Below, piece after piece: positions 36,851 to 44,858 of a DNA stretch of 64,000 bases. A program made the translations under genes and the position numbers. Every line of letters starts with the position of its first letter. Within the stretch, counting starts at the first letter, position 1. Origin of the DNA: Caulobacter sp. SLTY. Its GTDB lineage: Bacteria; Pseudomonadota; Alphaproteobacteria; Caulobacterales; Caulobacteraceae. Where the stretch lies: contig NZ_JAAALA010000020.1 in the NCBI RefSeq assembly GCF_009905535.1, positions 18,339 to 82,338 of the forward strand. Direction: 5' to 3'. The notes beneath the pieces were generated by a model. It was not told the origin of the DNA and made no database searches. It saw only the letters and a program-made list of their open reading frames with translations.

Positions 36851-38677
36851 GTGACATCAGCCGCTTCCTCCGCAAGCGCGGAATTTCTAACGCCCGGTTC
36901 CAACCGGGGCGGCGCCAGCTATCTGGGCCAATGCCTGGATGCCCAGCGACGGCTGATGCCTTATGCGTTAGCCTGTTTCGCAGTCAGTCTGCCGGTCTTC
37001 GTCTGGGCGGGATCCTGGGCGGAGAATTCGGTGTGGATGGCGGCCAGCTTCGCCATCTTTGCGCTCAACTGGGGGGCGTTCTACGCGGCAGTCAATTGGA
37101 TGCGGCAGCACCCGGACCTGCCGGTCCAACAGCGCCTGCGCATCCACGTTATCGGCGGCTTGCTCTGGGCCGGCGCGGTAGCTCAGGTGGCTTGGCTGGC
37201 CGATGGAGCGGGGCCGGCGCGTGAGCCGCTCCTGCTGATGGCCGCCGCCGGGGCCATCGTATGCTTCTTCTTTAGCGCCCCGCTACTGCCCGCCCTGCTG
37301 ATCGTGGCACCGGCCGCGGCCGCCGGCCCGCTGGTCGCCCTGTTCAGCCGGCCCGAAAGCCGCGACCAGGGGCTGGCCGTCTGGGGCGGCATGGCCCTGG
37401 CCATGGCCCTTTGCCTGATCCTCAACCGCATGATGCGCGGCCAGTATGCGCTGGCCGCCGAGCGCGAAGCCTTGATCGCCGAGCGCGGCGATAATCTGGA
37501 AAAGGCCCAGAAACTGGCCCGCTCCAAGTCCGACATCGTCTCGACCCTCAGCCACGAGATCCGCAACGGCCTGAATGGCGTCACCCATGTGCTTGCGGCC
37601 GCCGCCGGCCAGGGCGGGCGCGCCGCGCCCAGCCGCGAACAGCTGGCCGCCGCCCTCAGCGCCGCGAACGAACTGATCGCCGTGCTGAACGCCACCCTGG
37701 ACTCCGAGACCGCCGAGTCCGGCCGTCTGGCCCTCGAAAGCCAGCCCTTCGACCCCATCCGCCTGACCCGTGAACTGGTCCTGCTCAACCGCCCCCACGC
37801 CTCGGCCAAGGGCGTTGAGCTGGCGGTCCACGTCGAGCCCGAGCTGGAAATGGCCCGCGGGGCCGTGGTTGGTGACGCCACCCGCGCCCGCCAGGTGCTG
37901 TCCAACCTGATCGGCAACGCGGTGAAATACACCCTGCGCGGCCGCATCGAGGCCCGCATCGAACTGCGCGAGGACGGCCGCCTCTCCATCGCCGTGGCCG
38001 ACACCGGCCCTGGCCTCTCGGCCGAGGAGTTGGAAACAGCCTTTGAACCGTTCCGCCGCGTCGAGCGCACAGGCGCCGGCGTGCCGGGCGCGGGCCTCGG
38101 CCTCTCCCTCTCCCGCCAGCTTGCCTCGCTCATGGGCGGCGACCTCAAGAGCCAAAGTGCAATCGGTGTCGGGAGCTGCTTCACCTTTGAACTCCCCTGG
38201 GATCCCACTGCCGTCGCCGAGACCGAGGTGGAGCAGTCGGTGATGACCAGCCCGGTCGCCGCCTCCAAGCGGGCCATGCGAGTGCTGGTCGCCGAGGACG
38301 ACGCCCTCAACGCCGCCATGCTGCGCGCCATTCTCGAGCAACTAGGCCATCAGGTGGTCCACGCCCAGAACGGCCGCCGCGCCGTCGAACTGGCCAGCGC
38401 CTGCGACTTCGACCTGGTCATGTTGGACGGCCGCATGCCCCTGCTCGACGGCGCGCACACCGCCGCTGCTCTGCGCCAGATCGACGGCCCCTGCGCCAAT
38501 GTCCCGATCATCGCGGTGATTGGTGGCGACGCCGAAGAGGCCCGCGAATGCCTCGATGCCGGCGCCGACACAGTGCTGCGCAAGCCCGTCACCGTGGCAG
38601 GCGTCGCTCGCGCCGTCGCCGACGCGGCCGCCCGTGACCGTTTGGTTAGCGTCCCGCCCGCCGCACTCGTCGGATAG
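36851..38677 (+). CDS. Membrane-bound hybrid histidine kinase
   Basis: A 608-residue kinase starting at GTG 36851 with GGGGA upstream. About six transmembrane segments fill residues 35-195, then a coiled linker. The H-box is SHEIRNGLNGV with His235. The ATPase domain shows the N box LIGNAVKYT, G1 ADTGPGLS, and the G2-type GAGLGLSLSRQLASLMGG. The C-terminal receiver domain (about 480-600) has AEDDALNAAML, phosphoacceptor Asp in LDGRMPLLD (about 526) and the Lys in RKPVTVAG. There is no extracytoplasmic sensor domain, so the signal may be sensed within the membrane. It could feed the nearby Hpt protein. Confidence 0.92.
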   Translation: MTSAASSASAEFLTPGSNRGGASYLGQCLDAQRRLMPYALACFAVSLPVFVWAGSWAENSVWMAASFAIFALNWGAFYAAVNWMRQHPDLPVQQRLRIHVIGGLLWAGAVAQVAWLADGAGPAREPLLLMAAAGAIVCFFFSAPLLPALLIVAPAAAAGPLVALFSRPESRDQGLAVWGGMALAMALCLILNRMMRGQYALAAEREALIAERGDNLEKAQKLARSKSDIVSTLSHEIRNGLNGVTHVLAAAAGQGGRAAPSREQLAAALSAANELIAVLNATLDSETAESGRLALESQPFDPIRLTRELVLLNRPHASAKGVELAVHVEPELEMARGAVVGDATRARQVLSNLIGNAVKYTLRGRIEARIELREDGRLSIAVADTGPGLSAEELETAFEPFRRVERTGAGVPGAGLGLSLSRQLASLMGGDLKSQSAIGVGSCFTFELPWDPTAVAETEVEQSVMTSPVAASKRAMRVLVAEDDALNAAMLRAILEQLGHQVVHAQNGRRAVELASACDFDLVMLDGRMPLLDGAHTAAALRQIDGPCANVPIIAVIGGDAEEARECLDAGADTVLRKPVTVAGVARAVADAAARDRLVSVPPAALVG

Positions 38678-38754
38678 GCTGACGCAAGGGGCGCCTTCCC
38701 TCGCCCCACCCGCACCGCCATGATGGCGCCAACGTTTGTTCGGGGAGTGTCGCG

Positions 38755-39948
38755 GTGCTGGAAGGTCTCAAGGTCGTAGAACTGGCCACCTATATCGCCG
38801 CGCCCGGCGCAGGGGCGATCATGGCCGACTGGGGCGCCAGCGTGGTCAAGATCGAGTCGCCCAAGGGCGACCCTATGCGCCTGTTCTTCGACGCCTTCGA
38901 TACTGGCGACGCCGACAACCCTGTCTTCGACATGGACAACCGCGGCAAGCGCGGCGTGGTGCTCGACATCACCAAGCCGGAAGGGCGCGAGGCGGCGCTG
39001 AGGCTGGTGCGCGAGGCCGACGTCTTCCTGACCAACAATCGCCCGGGGTCCCTATCCCGCTCTGGCTTCGACTACGAGAACCTGCGCAAGGAGAACCCCC
39101 GCCTGATCTATGCCAGCCTGACCGGCTATGGCCTTGAGGGGCCCGACATCGACAAGGCGGGGATGGACGTGGCCAGCTACTGGGCTCGTTCCGGCGTCGC
39201 GGCGGCCACCACACCCAAGGGCGTCGAGCCCTTCCCGATCCGCACGGCGATGGGCGACCACATCACCTCAATGGCCACCGTCTCGGCCGTCCTGGCGGCG
39301 GTGTTCGAGCAACAGACGACCGGCCAGGGCCGGCTGGTGGAGACAAGCCTGCTGCGGACGGGCGTCTATTCGATCGCCTCGGACATGTCGATCCAGCTGC
39401 GGTTCGGCAAGCTGGCCTCGACCCGGCCGCGCCATGCGGCGGTCAATCCGCTGGCCAACTTCTTCAAGACCAGTGACGGCCGCTGGATCTGTCTCCTCGT
39501 CCGCACCGGTGGCACCGACTGGCCGCAGATCGCCACCGCCGTCGGCCATCCGGAGTGGATCGAAGATCCCCGCTTCCTGAAAAACCGCGACCGGCGGGTC
39601 AATGGGGCGGCGTTGGTCACCCTGATGGACGAGGCCATCGGGGCGATGGACATCGCCGAGCTCACCGAGCGTTTCGACGCGCAAGACCTGACCTGGGCGC
39701 CCGTCCAGACTCCAAGGGAAGTGATCGAGGACCCGCAGGCCATCGCCGCCGGCTGTTTCGTCGACATCCCCGACGGAAAGGGCGGTTTCAACAAGGGCCC
39801 TGCGTCCCCGGCCCGCTTCCCCGGCGCCGAGGACGGTCCCCGCGGCCCCGCGCCCAAGCTTGGCGAACACACCGACGCCGTGCTGGCCGAGCTGGGCTAT
39901 GGCGCTGACGAGATCGCAGACCTCAAGGCCAGCGGAGCGGCCGGATGA
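38755..39948 (+). CDS. CaiB/BaiF family CoA-transferase (class III)
   Basis: A 397-residue enzyme that moves CoA between carboxylic acids. It starts at GTG 38755 with GGGGAG upstream. Landmarks: LEGLKVVELATYIAAPGAGAIMADWGASVVKIESPKGDPMR at the start, NRGKRGVVLDI, and the catalytic Asp expected in AGMDVASYWARSGVAA, followed by AMGDHITSMATVSAVLAAVFE. Class III members work on carnitine, formyl/oxalyl-CoA, benzylsuccinate, alpha-methylacyl-CoA and others; the substrate is not clear. It overlaps the DoxX gene by 4 bases. Confidence 0.92.
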   Translation: MLEGLKVVELATYIAAPGAGAIMADWGASVVKIESPKGDPMRLFFDAFDTGDADNPVFDMDNRGKRGVVLDITKPEGREAALRLVREADVFLTNNRPGSLSRSGFDYENLRKENPRLIYASLTGYGLEGPDIDKAGMDVASYWARSGVAAATTPKGVEPFPIRTAMGDHITSMATVSAVLAAVFEQQTTGQGRLVETSLLRTGVYSIASDMSIQLRFGKLASTRPRHAAVNPLANFFKTSDGRWICLLVRTGGTDWPQIATAVGHPEWIEDPRFLKNRDRRVNGAALVTLMDEAIGAMDIAELTERFDAQDLTWAPVQTPREVIEDPQAIAAGCFVDIPDGKGGFNKGPASPARFPGAEDGPRGPAPKLGEHTDAVLAELGYGADEIADLKASGAAG

Positions 39949-40343
39949 TATACGATCCCGGCCGATCCGCCCTGGCGCTAACCGTCCTGCGGCTGATCCT
40001 GGCCGGGCTGATCGCCGCCCATGGCTGGGCGCGGCTGATCGCCGGCGGCATCGCGCCGTTCGGCGGCTTCTTGGACCAGGTCGGCTTTCCGTTCGGCTTC
40101 TATATCGCAGCCGGCATCACCGCCTTTGAGATCCTCGGCACCCTGGTGCTTGTCTGGGGCCGTCTAGTCCTGCCGCTGACACTGGCCTACGCGGCCATCT
40201 ACACTGTGGGCATAGTGCTGGTGCATGCCCAGGCCGGCTGGTTCGTGGTCGGCCTGGGGCGAAATGGCGCCGAGTACAGCGTCCTGCTCATCACCTGCCT
40301 GCTGCTGGTCGGCCTGCAGCACTGGCGCCGCAAGGCCGCCTAG
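39945..40343 (+). CDS. DoxX family membrane protein
   Basis: A 132-residue protein with four transmembrane helices. The pattern LTVLRLILAGLIAAHGWARLIAGG, then GFLDQVGFPFGFYIAAGITAFEILGTLVLVWG, and the last two helices match the DoxX/DoxD family. Functions are poorly defined (membrane redox or thiosulfate-linked in some). It is translationally coupled to the CoA-transferase gene and convergent with the 98-residue gene, whose stop overlaps its own. Confidence 0.85.
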   Translation: MIYDPGRSALALTVLRLILAGLIAAHGWARLIAGGIAPFGGFLDQVGFPFGFYIAAGITAFEILGTLVLVWGRLVLPLTLAYAAIYTVGIVLVHAQAGWFVVGLGRNGAEYSVLLITCLLLVGLQHWRRKAA

Positions 40344-40636
40344 CGCTTCTTCCGGGCCACGAACTCCGGCCCGCCCTGGCCCGAGCCCTCGGGCAGCTGG
40401 TCCGCCGCGCTGATGATCGGCCGCCAGGCGACGTCGCGGCGATAGACGCTCTCGGTCTGCTTTGCCACGTCAGGCTTGGCGAACAGGGTCTGCATGGCCC
40501 CGACCACGCCGCCCGGCCGCCTGGCGGCGCCCTTGCCGGGCCGGTTGGCCACCTGGGCGATCTTGGCGAAGGTCTCGGCTCGCTGGCTGGTGTCCAGCGG
40601 CGGGGCCGGCGGCAGCGGAAGGGTGCGACGGACCAT
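40340..40636 (-). CDS. Small unknown protein coupled to the proteasome-like gene
   Basis: A 98-residue soluble protein rich in Pro, Arg and Ala (MVRRTLPLPPAPPLDTSQ at the start; a basic KGAARRPGG stretch; tail ending FVARKKR). There is no signal peptide, membrane segment or cysteine. The start overlaps the stop of the upstream 420-residue gene by one base (TGATG), so the two are probably translated together and may interact. No family is recognised. The charged, partly disordered character would fit an adaptor or substrate role (inference only). Confidence 0.65.
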   Translation of the reverse strand: MVRRTLPLPPAPPLDTSQRAETFAKIAQVANRPGKGAARRPGGVVGAMQTLFAKPDVAKQTESVYRRDVAWRPIISAADQLPEGSGQGGPEFVARKKR

Positions 40637-41898
40637 CAGATCAGCTCCTTCTCAAGCGACAGGCTCGCGCCGCCCTTCGACAGGCGCAGAATCGAGAATG
40701 GGCGCGCCACGGTCAGGTTCCCGGTCAACTCGCTCTCGACGATCGGCAGGGTCAGAAGTTGCCCGGCCAGCCTTCCCAGGGGTTCGGCGCTGGTCGCCGA
40801 CCGCACCTTCGACCCGTAGGTGTCCAGCACGTAGGTGAACCGCGCCCGCATCGCCTGATAAAGCCCGAAGCGCACCGCCTCGCTGACCAGCCCGGTCATC
40901 TGGCCGGTCAGCGCCTTCCGCTGGCCGGCGTCCATGTTGCCCTCGAACATCCCCTGGAACATCTCGGTCGCCAAGTGGGCCGAGGCATAGTCGGTGTTGG
41001 CCAGGAACACCCAGTCGGCCCCGCGCAGGAACCGGTTTACCGCCGAGTCCTGGGCGAACGACTTGATCACCACCGGCAGGTCCGGCCCCAGCCGCCCCGC
41101 GTCGCTGTAGTCGTACTTCAGCACATCGCCCAGCAGGCCATAGACCTGCAGCTCGAAATAGCTCGGCGAAATCTCGTCCCGCCCGAACCCGGCGATCACC
41201 ACGCCGGTGGTCGGCAGTTCGCTCGGCATCCAGGTGGTGGTCAGGCCAGCGCGGACCACGCCGGCCAGTTTGGCCCGCATCTCCCGCGACACCACGCCCT
41301 TCCCCAGCAGGTCGTCAGCCATCAGCTCGAGCACATGATCCAGGTTCTCGGCGATCAGGGCCCGCAGAACCTGGGTTTCCTCGCCCACCCGGCCCCGCTC
41401 GACCTGCCGGGGGCCGGTGTCTTCGTAGACCGTGGTCTCCATCACTTCGGCCCGAAGATGCTCCAGCGCCAGGCCCAACAGCTCGTCCCTGGGCCGTCCC
41501 GGCGCAGCGGCCTGAAGCCGCTCGTAGTGCAGTTGGAAATCCCGCACCGCATAGGCCACGAAGAACCGGAAGTAGGTCGCCGCCTGCTCCCGCGAGACCA
41601 GCTCGCCGCCATACAGCGACCTCAGCAGCCCAACGATCGACTCCACCGTCGCAGCCAAGGTCGGCTCGCCGCCAAGGCCCTTGGCCTTGAACGCCTCGAC
41701 CACAGTCGCCCAAGGACAGCCGCAGAACTCCGCCAGCCCGTGCACCATCAGACCAGACGCGCTCTGGCCGTTCAGCACGAACACCTTCTGCACCCCGGTT
41801 TGCGAGGTCAGGACACGCGAGTCCTCGGTCACCGAAACGGCGCTGTCGGCCGCCATCGCGACCGCCGTGCGGTTCATCAGAAGAACTTCGACCGTCAT
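40636..41898 (-). CDS. Uncharacterised protein with proteasome-like (Ntn-hydrolase) N-terminus
   Basis: A 420-residue protein started at the ATG read from 41898, with GGGGG upstream. The N-terminus reads MTVEVLLMNRTAVAMAADSAVSV. After removal of Met, Thr1 and Asp17 have the same spacing as the catalytic Thr1 and Asp17 of HslV, and a Lys follows in GVQKVFVLN where HslV has KKVRRL (Lys33), after a four-residue insertion. This suggests an N-terminal-nucleophile hydrolase fold. A further block, GLMVHGLAEFCGCPWATVVEAFK, is like other uncharacterised proteins of this sort as I recall them. The long C-terminal part (about 230 residues) is unknown. Activity has not been shown; only the pattern is seen. 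Confidence 0.65.
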   Translation of the reverse strand: MTVEVLLMNRTAVAMAADSAVSVTEDSRVLTSQTGVQKVFVLNGQSASGLMVHGLAEFCGCPWATVVEAFKAKGLGGEPTLAATVESIVGLLRSLYGGELVSREQAATYFRFFVAYAVRDFQLHYERLQAAAPGRPRDELLGLALEHLRAEVMETTVYEDTGPRQVERGRVGEETQVLRALIAENLDHVLELMADDLLGKGVVSREMRAKLAGVVRAGLTTTWMPSELPTTGVVIAGFGRDEISPSYFELQVYGLLGDVLKYDYSDAGRLGPDLPVVIKSFAQDSAVNRFLRGADWVFLANTDYASAHLATEMFQGMFEGNMDAGQRKALTGQMTGLVSEAVRFGLYQAMRARFTYVLDTYGSKVRSATSAEPLGRLAGQLLTLPIVESELTGNLTVARPFSILRLSKGGASLSLEKELI

Positions 41899-41999
41899 GA
41901 CACCCCCGGAGCGCCCCGCCCCCAAACGTCAGGCGCCCGACGCTAACAGAGGCCCCGCGGATAAGCTTAACGCTTTCCCGTCACAGGCGCATAGGTCGG

Positions 42000-42821
42000 T
42001 CAGTCGCGGCGCGAATCAGCCAGCACCCGCAACATCTCGGCCGAGAACACCGATCCCGCCAGGTTGCTGCTGTTTCCGCCCCCGCCGCCGTCGAAGCCTT
42101 GGGACCCGCGCAGGATCAACGCCACCAGGGCATCCTCCTGCGCCTGGCGATCGCCCCGACGGCCGGCGTACTGCAGGAACCCCTGGTCCTGCTGCGGCAT
42201 CCGCTCACGCAGCGCCGTGGCCTTGCCGCCGGTCGAAGTCAGGTTGCCATACAGCTCCGCCACCGACACCGGCCGCCCGGCCTTGTAGAACAGTGGCCTG
42301 TTGGCCGCCGCCGCATCGGGAAACAGCGCCGCGGCGCTGACATGCGGCTGGGTGCGCGTCGCCTCGATCAGTTTGGCGGAGCCTTTCGGTCCAAGGAAGT
42401 GGGCCGCGTACAACTCGCCGGCGGTTGCCGGCCGGCCTATACGTCCGCGCAGGTAGTCGGCGTGGTCGCTGGTCAACTCCCCCGCCATCAGCGACGCGGC
42501 CCGCGGATCGTACCGCAGGTTCATCACCGCCGCTCGCGCCTCCGCCCCATTGACCCGATAGCGTCCGTCGCTGCCCTGCACGATCAAGTCGGCGTAGCGC
42601 GCATAGCCGTACTTCGATCCATGCTTCTTGAGAGTCGACAGCCAGGTCTGCTCGACGAACTGGAACAGCCCGGCGGCCGACGAGGTCTGGGCCTTGGCGT
42701 GGGGCTTTAGCCCGCTCTCCCGCTTGGCGGTGCCGAGCAGGAAGGAGAAGTCGACGCCCGTCGCGTCCGACGCACGCTTGATCGCCTGTTCGACGACGCC
42801 TCTGATCGACTCCACAGCCAT
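42000..42821 (-). CDS. Lytic transglycosylase (SLT domain; PleA-like possible)
   Basis: A 273-residue peptidoglycan lytic enzyme. The SLT domain opens FLLGTAKRESGLKPHAKAQTSSAAGLFQFVEQTWL, with the catalytic Glu in KRESGL and the SAAGLFQF motif. There is no clear signal peptide. The ATG at 42821 is chosen over a GTG at 42863 because the CtrA box at 42845-42860 would otherwise be inside the gene. In Caulobacter the lytic transglycosylase PleA helps pilus and flagellum assembly; this gene could be its equivalent, but that needs an alignment. The last 60 residues are Gly/Ser/Asn-rich. Confidence 0.85.
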   Translation of the reverse strand: MAVESIRGVVEQAIKRASDATGVDFSFLLGTAKRESGLKPHAKAQTSSAAGLFQFVEQTWLSTLKKHGSKYGYARYADLIVQGSDGRYRVNGAEARAAVMNLRYDPRAASLMAGELTSDHADYLRGRIGRPATAGELYAAHFLGPKGSAKLIEATRTQPHVSAAALFPDAAAANRPLFYKAGRPVSVAELYGNLTSTGGKATALRERMPQQDQGFLQYAGRRGDRQAQEDALVALILRGSQGFDGGGGGNSSNLAGSVFSAEMLRVLADSRRD

Positions 42822-42844
42822 GGCGCCTGTGTGGGCCGCGTCGG

Positions 42845-42860
42845 TTAAGACCTGATTAAC
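42845..42860. promoter_or_regulatory. Perfect CtrA binding site (TTAA-N7-TTAAC)
   Basis: TTAAGACCTGATTAAC matches the full Caulobacter CtrA consensus TTAA-N7-TTAAC with no mismatch. It lies 24-39 bases before the chosen start of the lytic transglycosylase gene and 107-122 bases before the TonB-like gene on the other strand. Confidence 0.8.
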
Positions 42861-42966
42861 CACGATGGCGAACGGGCGTTCGGAGAAAATGACGTCCGTA
42901 CATTTTCCAGATTTACATCTATCATCTCTCGTGGCTTACATATGTCATTCTCAATGGAGGCATGAC

Positions 42967-43695
42967 ATGACCGCCGCCGCTTTCGCAGACCATCCGTTCC
43001 CCGTTTCCGATGACATCCGTAGCCGCAGACGCCTCAGCACGCCCTTCGCCGTCGCCCTTACCGTTTCGGTCGCTCTGCACATCGGGGCCGGCGCTTATGT
43101 CGCTTACCAGAAGTTCGTGATGCCCGACGAAGAGGTCACCACTGATCCGCCGACCACGATGCCCATCCTGCAGCCCAGGAAGCCCAAGCCGCCACCCCTG
43201 CCGGAACCCAAGCCGGAACAGCAGCGGCCCAAATCTTCGACCAGACTTCACACCCCCGTCACTCAGCCGATCAATGTGCCGGTCGACCCCCTGCCCTTCG
43301 AACCCATCGAGACCGCCGCTGGCGCCATCACCCCGCCCATCGGTCCGCCGGCCGAGACGGAGGTCATCACACCTCCGGCGTCGAAGGGCCCCGGCCTGAT
43401 CGGCCGGCCCGATTGGCTGAAGAAGCCCACGCCGACCCAGGTGGCCGACGCCTATCCGGATCGCGCCTATCGCCGGGGGGTCACAGGAAAGGCGACCTTG
43501 GTCTGCAAGGTCGCCGCGAACGGCTCGGTCCGCGACTGCTCAGTCGCCGCGGAGACGCCCTCGGACTACGGCTTTGGCGCCGCCAGCCTGAAACTCACCA
43601 AGCACTTCCGGATGAAGCCTCAGACCCTCGATGGCGCTCCGGTCGATGGCGGCACCGTCCGAATTCCGCTCAGCTTCACCCTGGCGGATCAGTAG
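42967..43695 (+). CDS. TonB family energy-transducer protein
   Basis: A 242-residue TonB-like protein that would link the inner-membrane proton motive force to outer-membrane receptors. The ATG at 42967 has GGAGG 7 bases upstream. One N-terminal anchor (about residues 23-45) is followed by a Pro/Lys-rich periplasmic spacer ([15 protein letters not shown]). The C-terminal TonB domain (about 160-242) has [31 protein letters not shown], with two cysteines. ExbB/ExbD are not in the window. Its upstream 100 bases are unusually AT-rich. A TonB-dependent receptor gene lies 2.2 kb away. Confidence 0.9.
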   Translation: MTAAAFADHPFPVSDDIRSRRRLSTPFAVALTVSVALHIGAGAYVAYQKFVMPDEEVTTDPPTTMPILQPRKPKPPPLPEPKPEQQRPKSSTRLHTPVTQPINVPVDPLPFEPIETAAGAITPPIGPPAETEVITPPASKGPGLIGRPDWLKKPTPTQVADAYPDRAYRRGVTGKATLVCKVAANGSVRDCSVAAETPSDYGFGAASLKLTKHFRMKPQTLDGAPVDGGTVRIPLSFTLADQ

Positions 43696-44858
43696 CTCTT
43701 GGGCAGGTGCAGCACGCGCTCGGCGATGAAATTCAGGATCATCTCCCGGCTGACCGGGGCGATCCGGGCGATCATCGCTTCGCGCATGTAGCGCTCGACG
43801 TCGTACTCCTTGGCATAGCCCATGCCGCCGTGGGCCAGGACGGCGGCTTCGGCGGCGCGGAAGCCGGCCTCGGCGCCCAGGTATTTGGCGGCGTTGGCCT
43901 CGGCCCCGCAGTCGCGGCCGGCGTCATAGAGGGCGGCGGCCTTGAAGGCGAGCAGGTTCGCCGCTTCCAGTTCGGCCCAGCTCTTGGCCAGGGGGTGCTG
44001 CACCCCCTGGTTCTGGCCGATGGGGCGGCCGAAGACGATCCGCTCCTTGGCGTAGGTGGCGGCCTTGGCCAGGGCGGCGCGGCCAATGCCGACCGCCTCG
44101 ACGCCGAACAGCACCCGCTCGGGGTTCAGCCCGGCCAGCAGGTACTGGAAGCCCTTGCCTTCCTCGCCGATCAGATCCTCGGCCGGGACCTGGAGGTCCT
44201 CGATGAAAAGCATATTACATTCAACGGCTTTGCGGCCCATCTTGGGGATCGGCTTGGCGTCGATCCGGGCGCGGTCGAAGTCTGTGTAGAACAGGGAAAG
44301 CCCCTGCATCGGCTTGGCCGTCTGTTCCTTGGGCGTGGTGCGGGCGATCAGCAGGATCTTGTTGGCCCGCTGAGCCATGGTGGTCCAGATCTTCCGGCCG
44401 TTGATGCGGTAGCCATTGCCGTGCTTCTCGGCCCGGGTCTCCAGGCTGGCGGTGTCCAGGCCGCTGTTGGGCTCGGTGACCGCGAAACAGGCCTTGTCCT
44501 GGCCGGAGATGGTGCGCGGCAGGTGGCGGCGCTTCTGCTCTTCCGTGCCGAACTTCACGATCGGCATCAGGCCGAAGATGTTCAGATGGATCGCGCTGGC
44601 GCCGGTGAAGGCGGCGCCCGATTGGGCCACCGTCTGCATCACATGCGCAGCCTCGGTCAGGCCGAGGCCCGACCCGCCGAACTCCTCGGGCATCGCCACG
44701 CCCAGCCACCCGCCCTCGGCCATGGCCGAGACGAACTCCTCGGGGAAGCGGCCCGTCTCGTCTGCGGCGCGCCAGTACTCGTCGCCGAAGCCGGCCATCA
44801 CCTTGGTGACGCCCTCACGGATCGCTTCCTGTTCCTCGGTCAGCCAGAAGCCGCTCAT
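43689..44858 (-). CDS. Acyl-CoA dehydrogenase
   Basis: A 389-residue FAD enzyme that introduces an alpha,beta double bond in acyl-CoA. It starts at the ATG at 44858 ([16 protein letters not shown]). Landmarks: [15 protein letters not shown], the FAD/substrate region [38 protein letters not shown], and [45 protein letters not shown] near the C-terminus. The catalytic Glu cannot be fixed confidently by eye. The start overlaps the end of the ThiO-like gene by 4 bases; its stop overlaps the TonB-like gene. Confidence 0.93.
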   Translation of the reverse strand: MSGFWLTEEQEAIREGVTKVMAGFGDEYWRAADETGRFPEEFVSAMAEGGWLGVAMPEEFGGSGLGLTEAAHVMQTVAQSGAAFTGASAIHLNIFGLMPIVKFGTEEQKRRHLPRTISGQDKACFAVTEPNSGLDTASLETRAEKHGNGYRINGRKIWTTMAQRANKILLIARTTPKEQTAKPMQGLSLFYTDFDRARIDAKPIPKMGRKAVECNMLFIEDLQVPAEDLIGEEGKGFQYLLAGLNPERVLFGVEAVGIGRAALAKAATYAKERIVFGRPIGQNQGVQHPLAKSWAELEAANLLAFKAAALYDAGRDCGAEANAAKYLGAEAGFRAAEAAVLAHGGMGYAKEYDVERYMREAMIARIAPVSREMILNFIAERVLHLPKSY

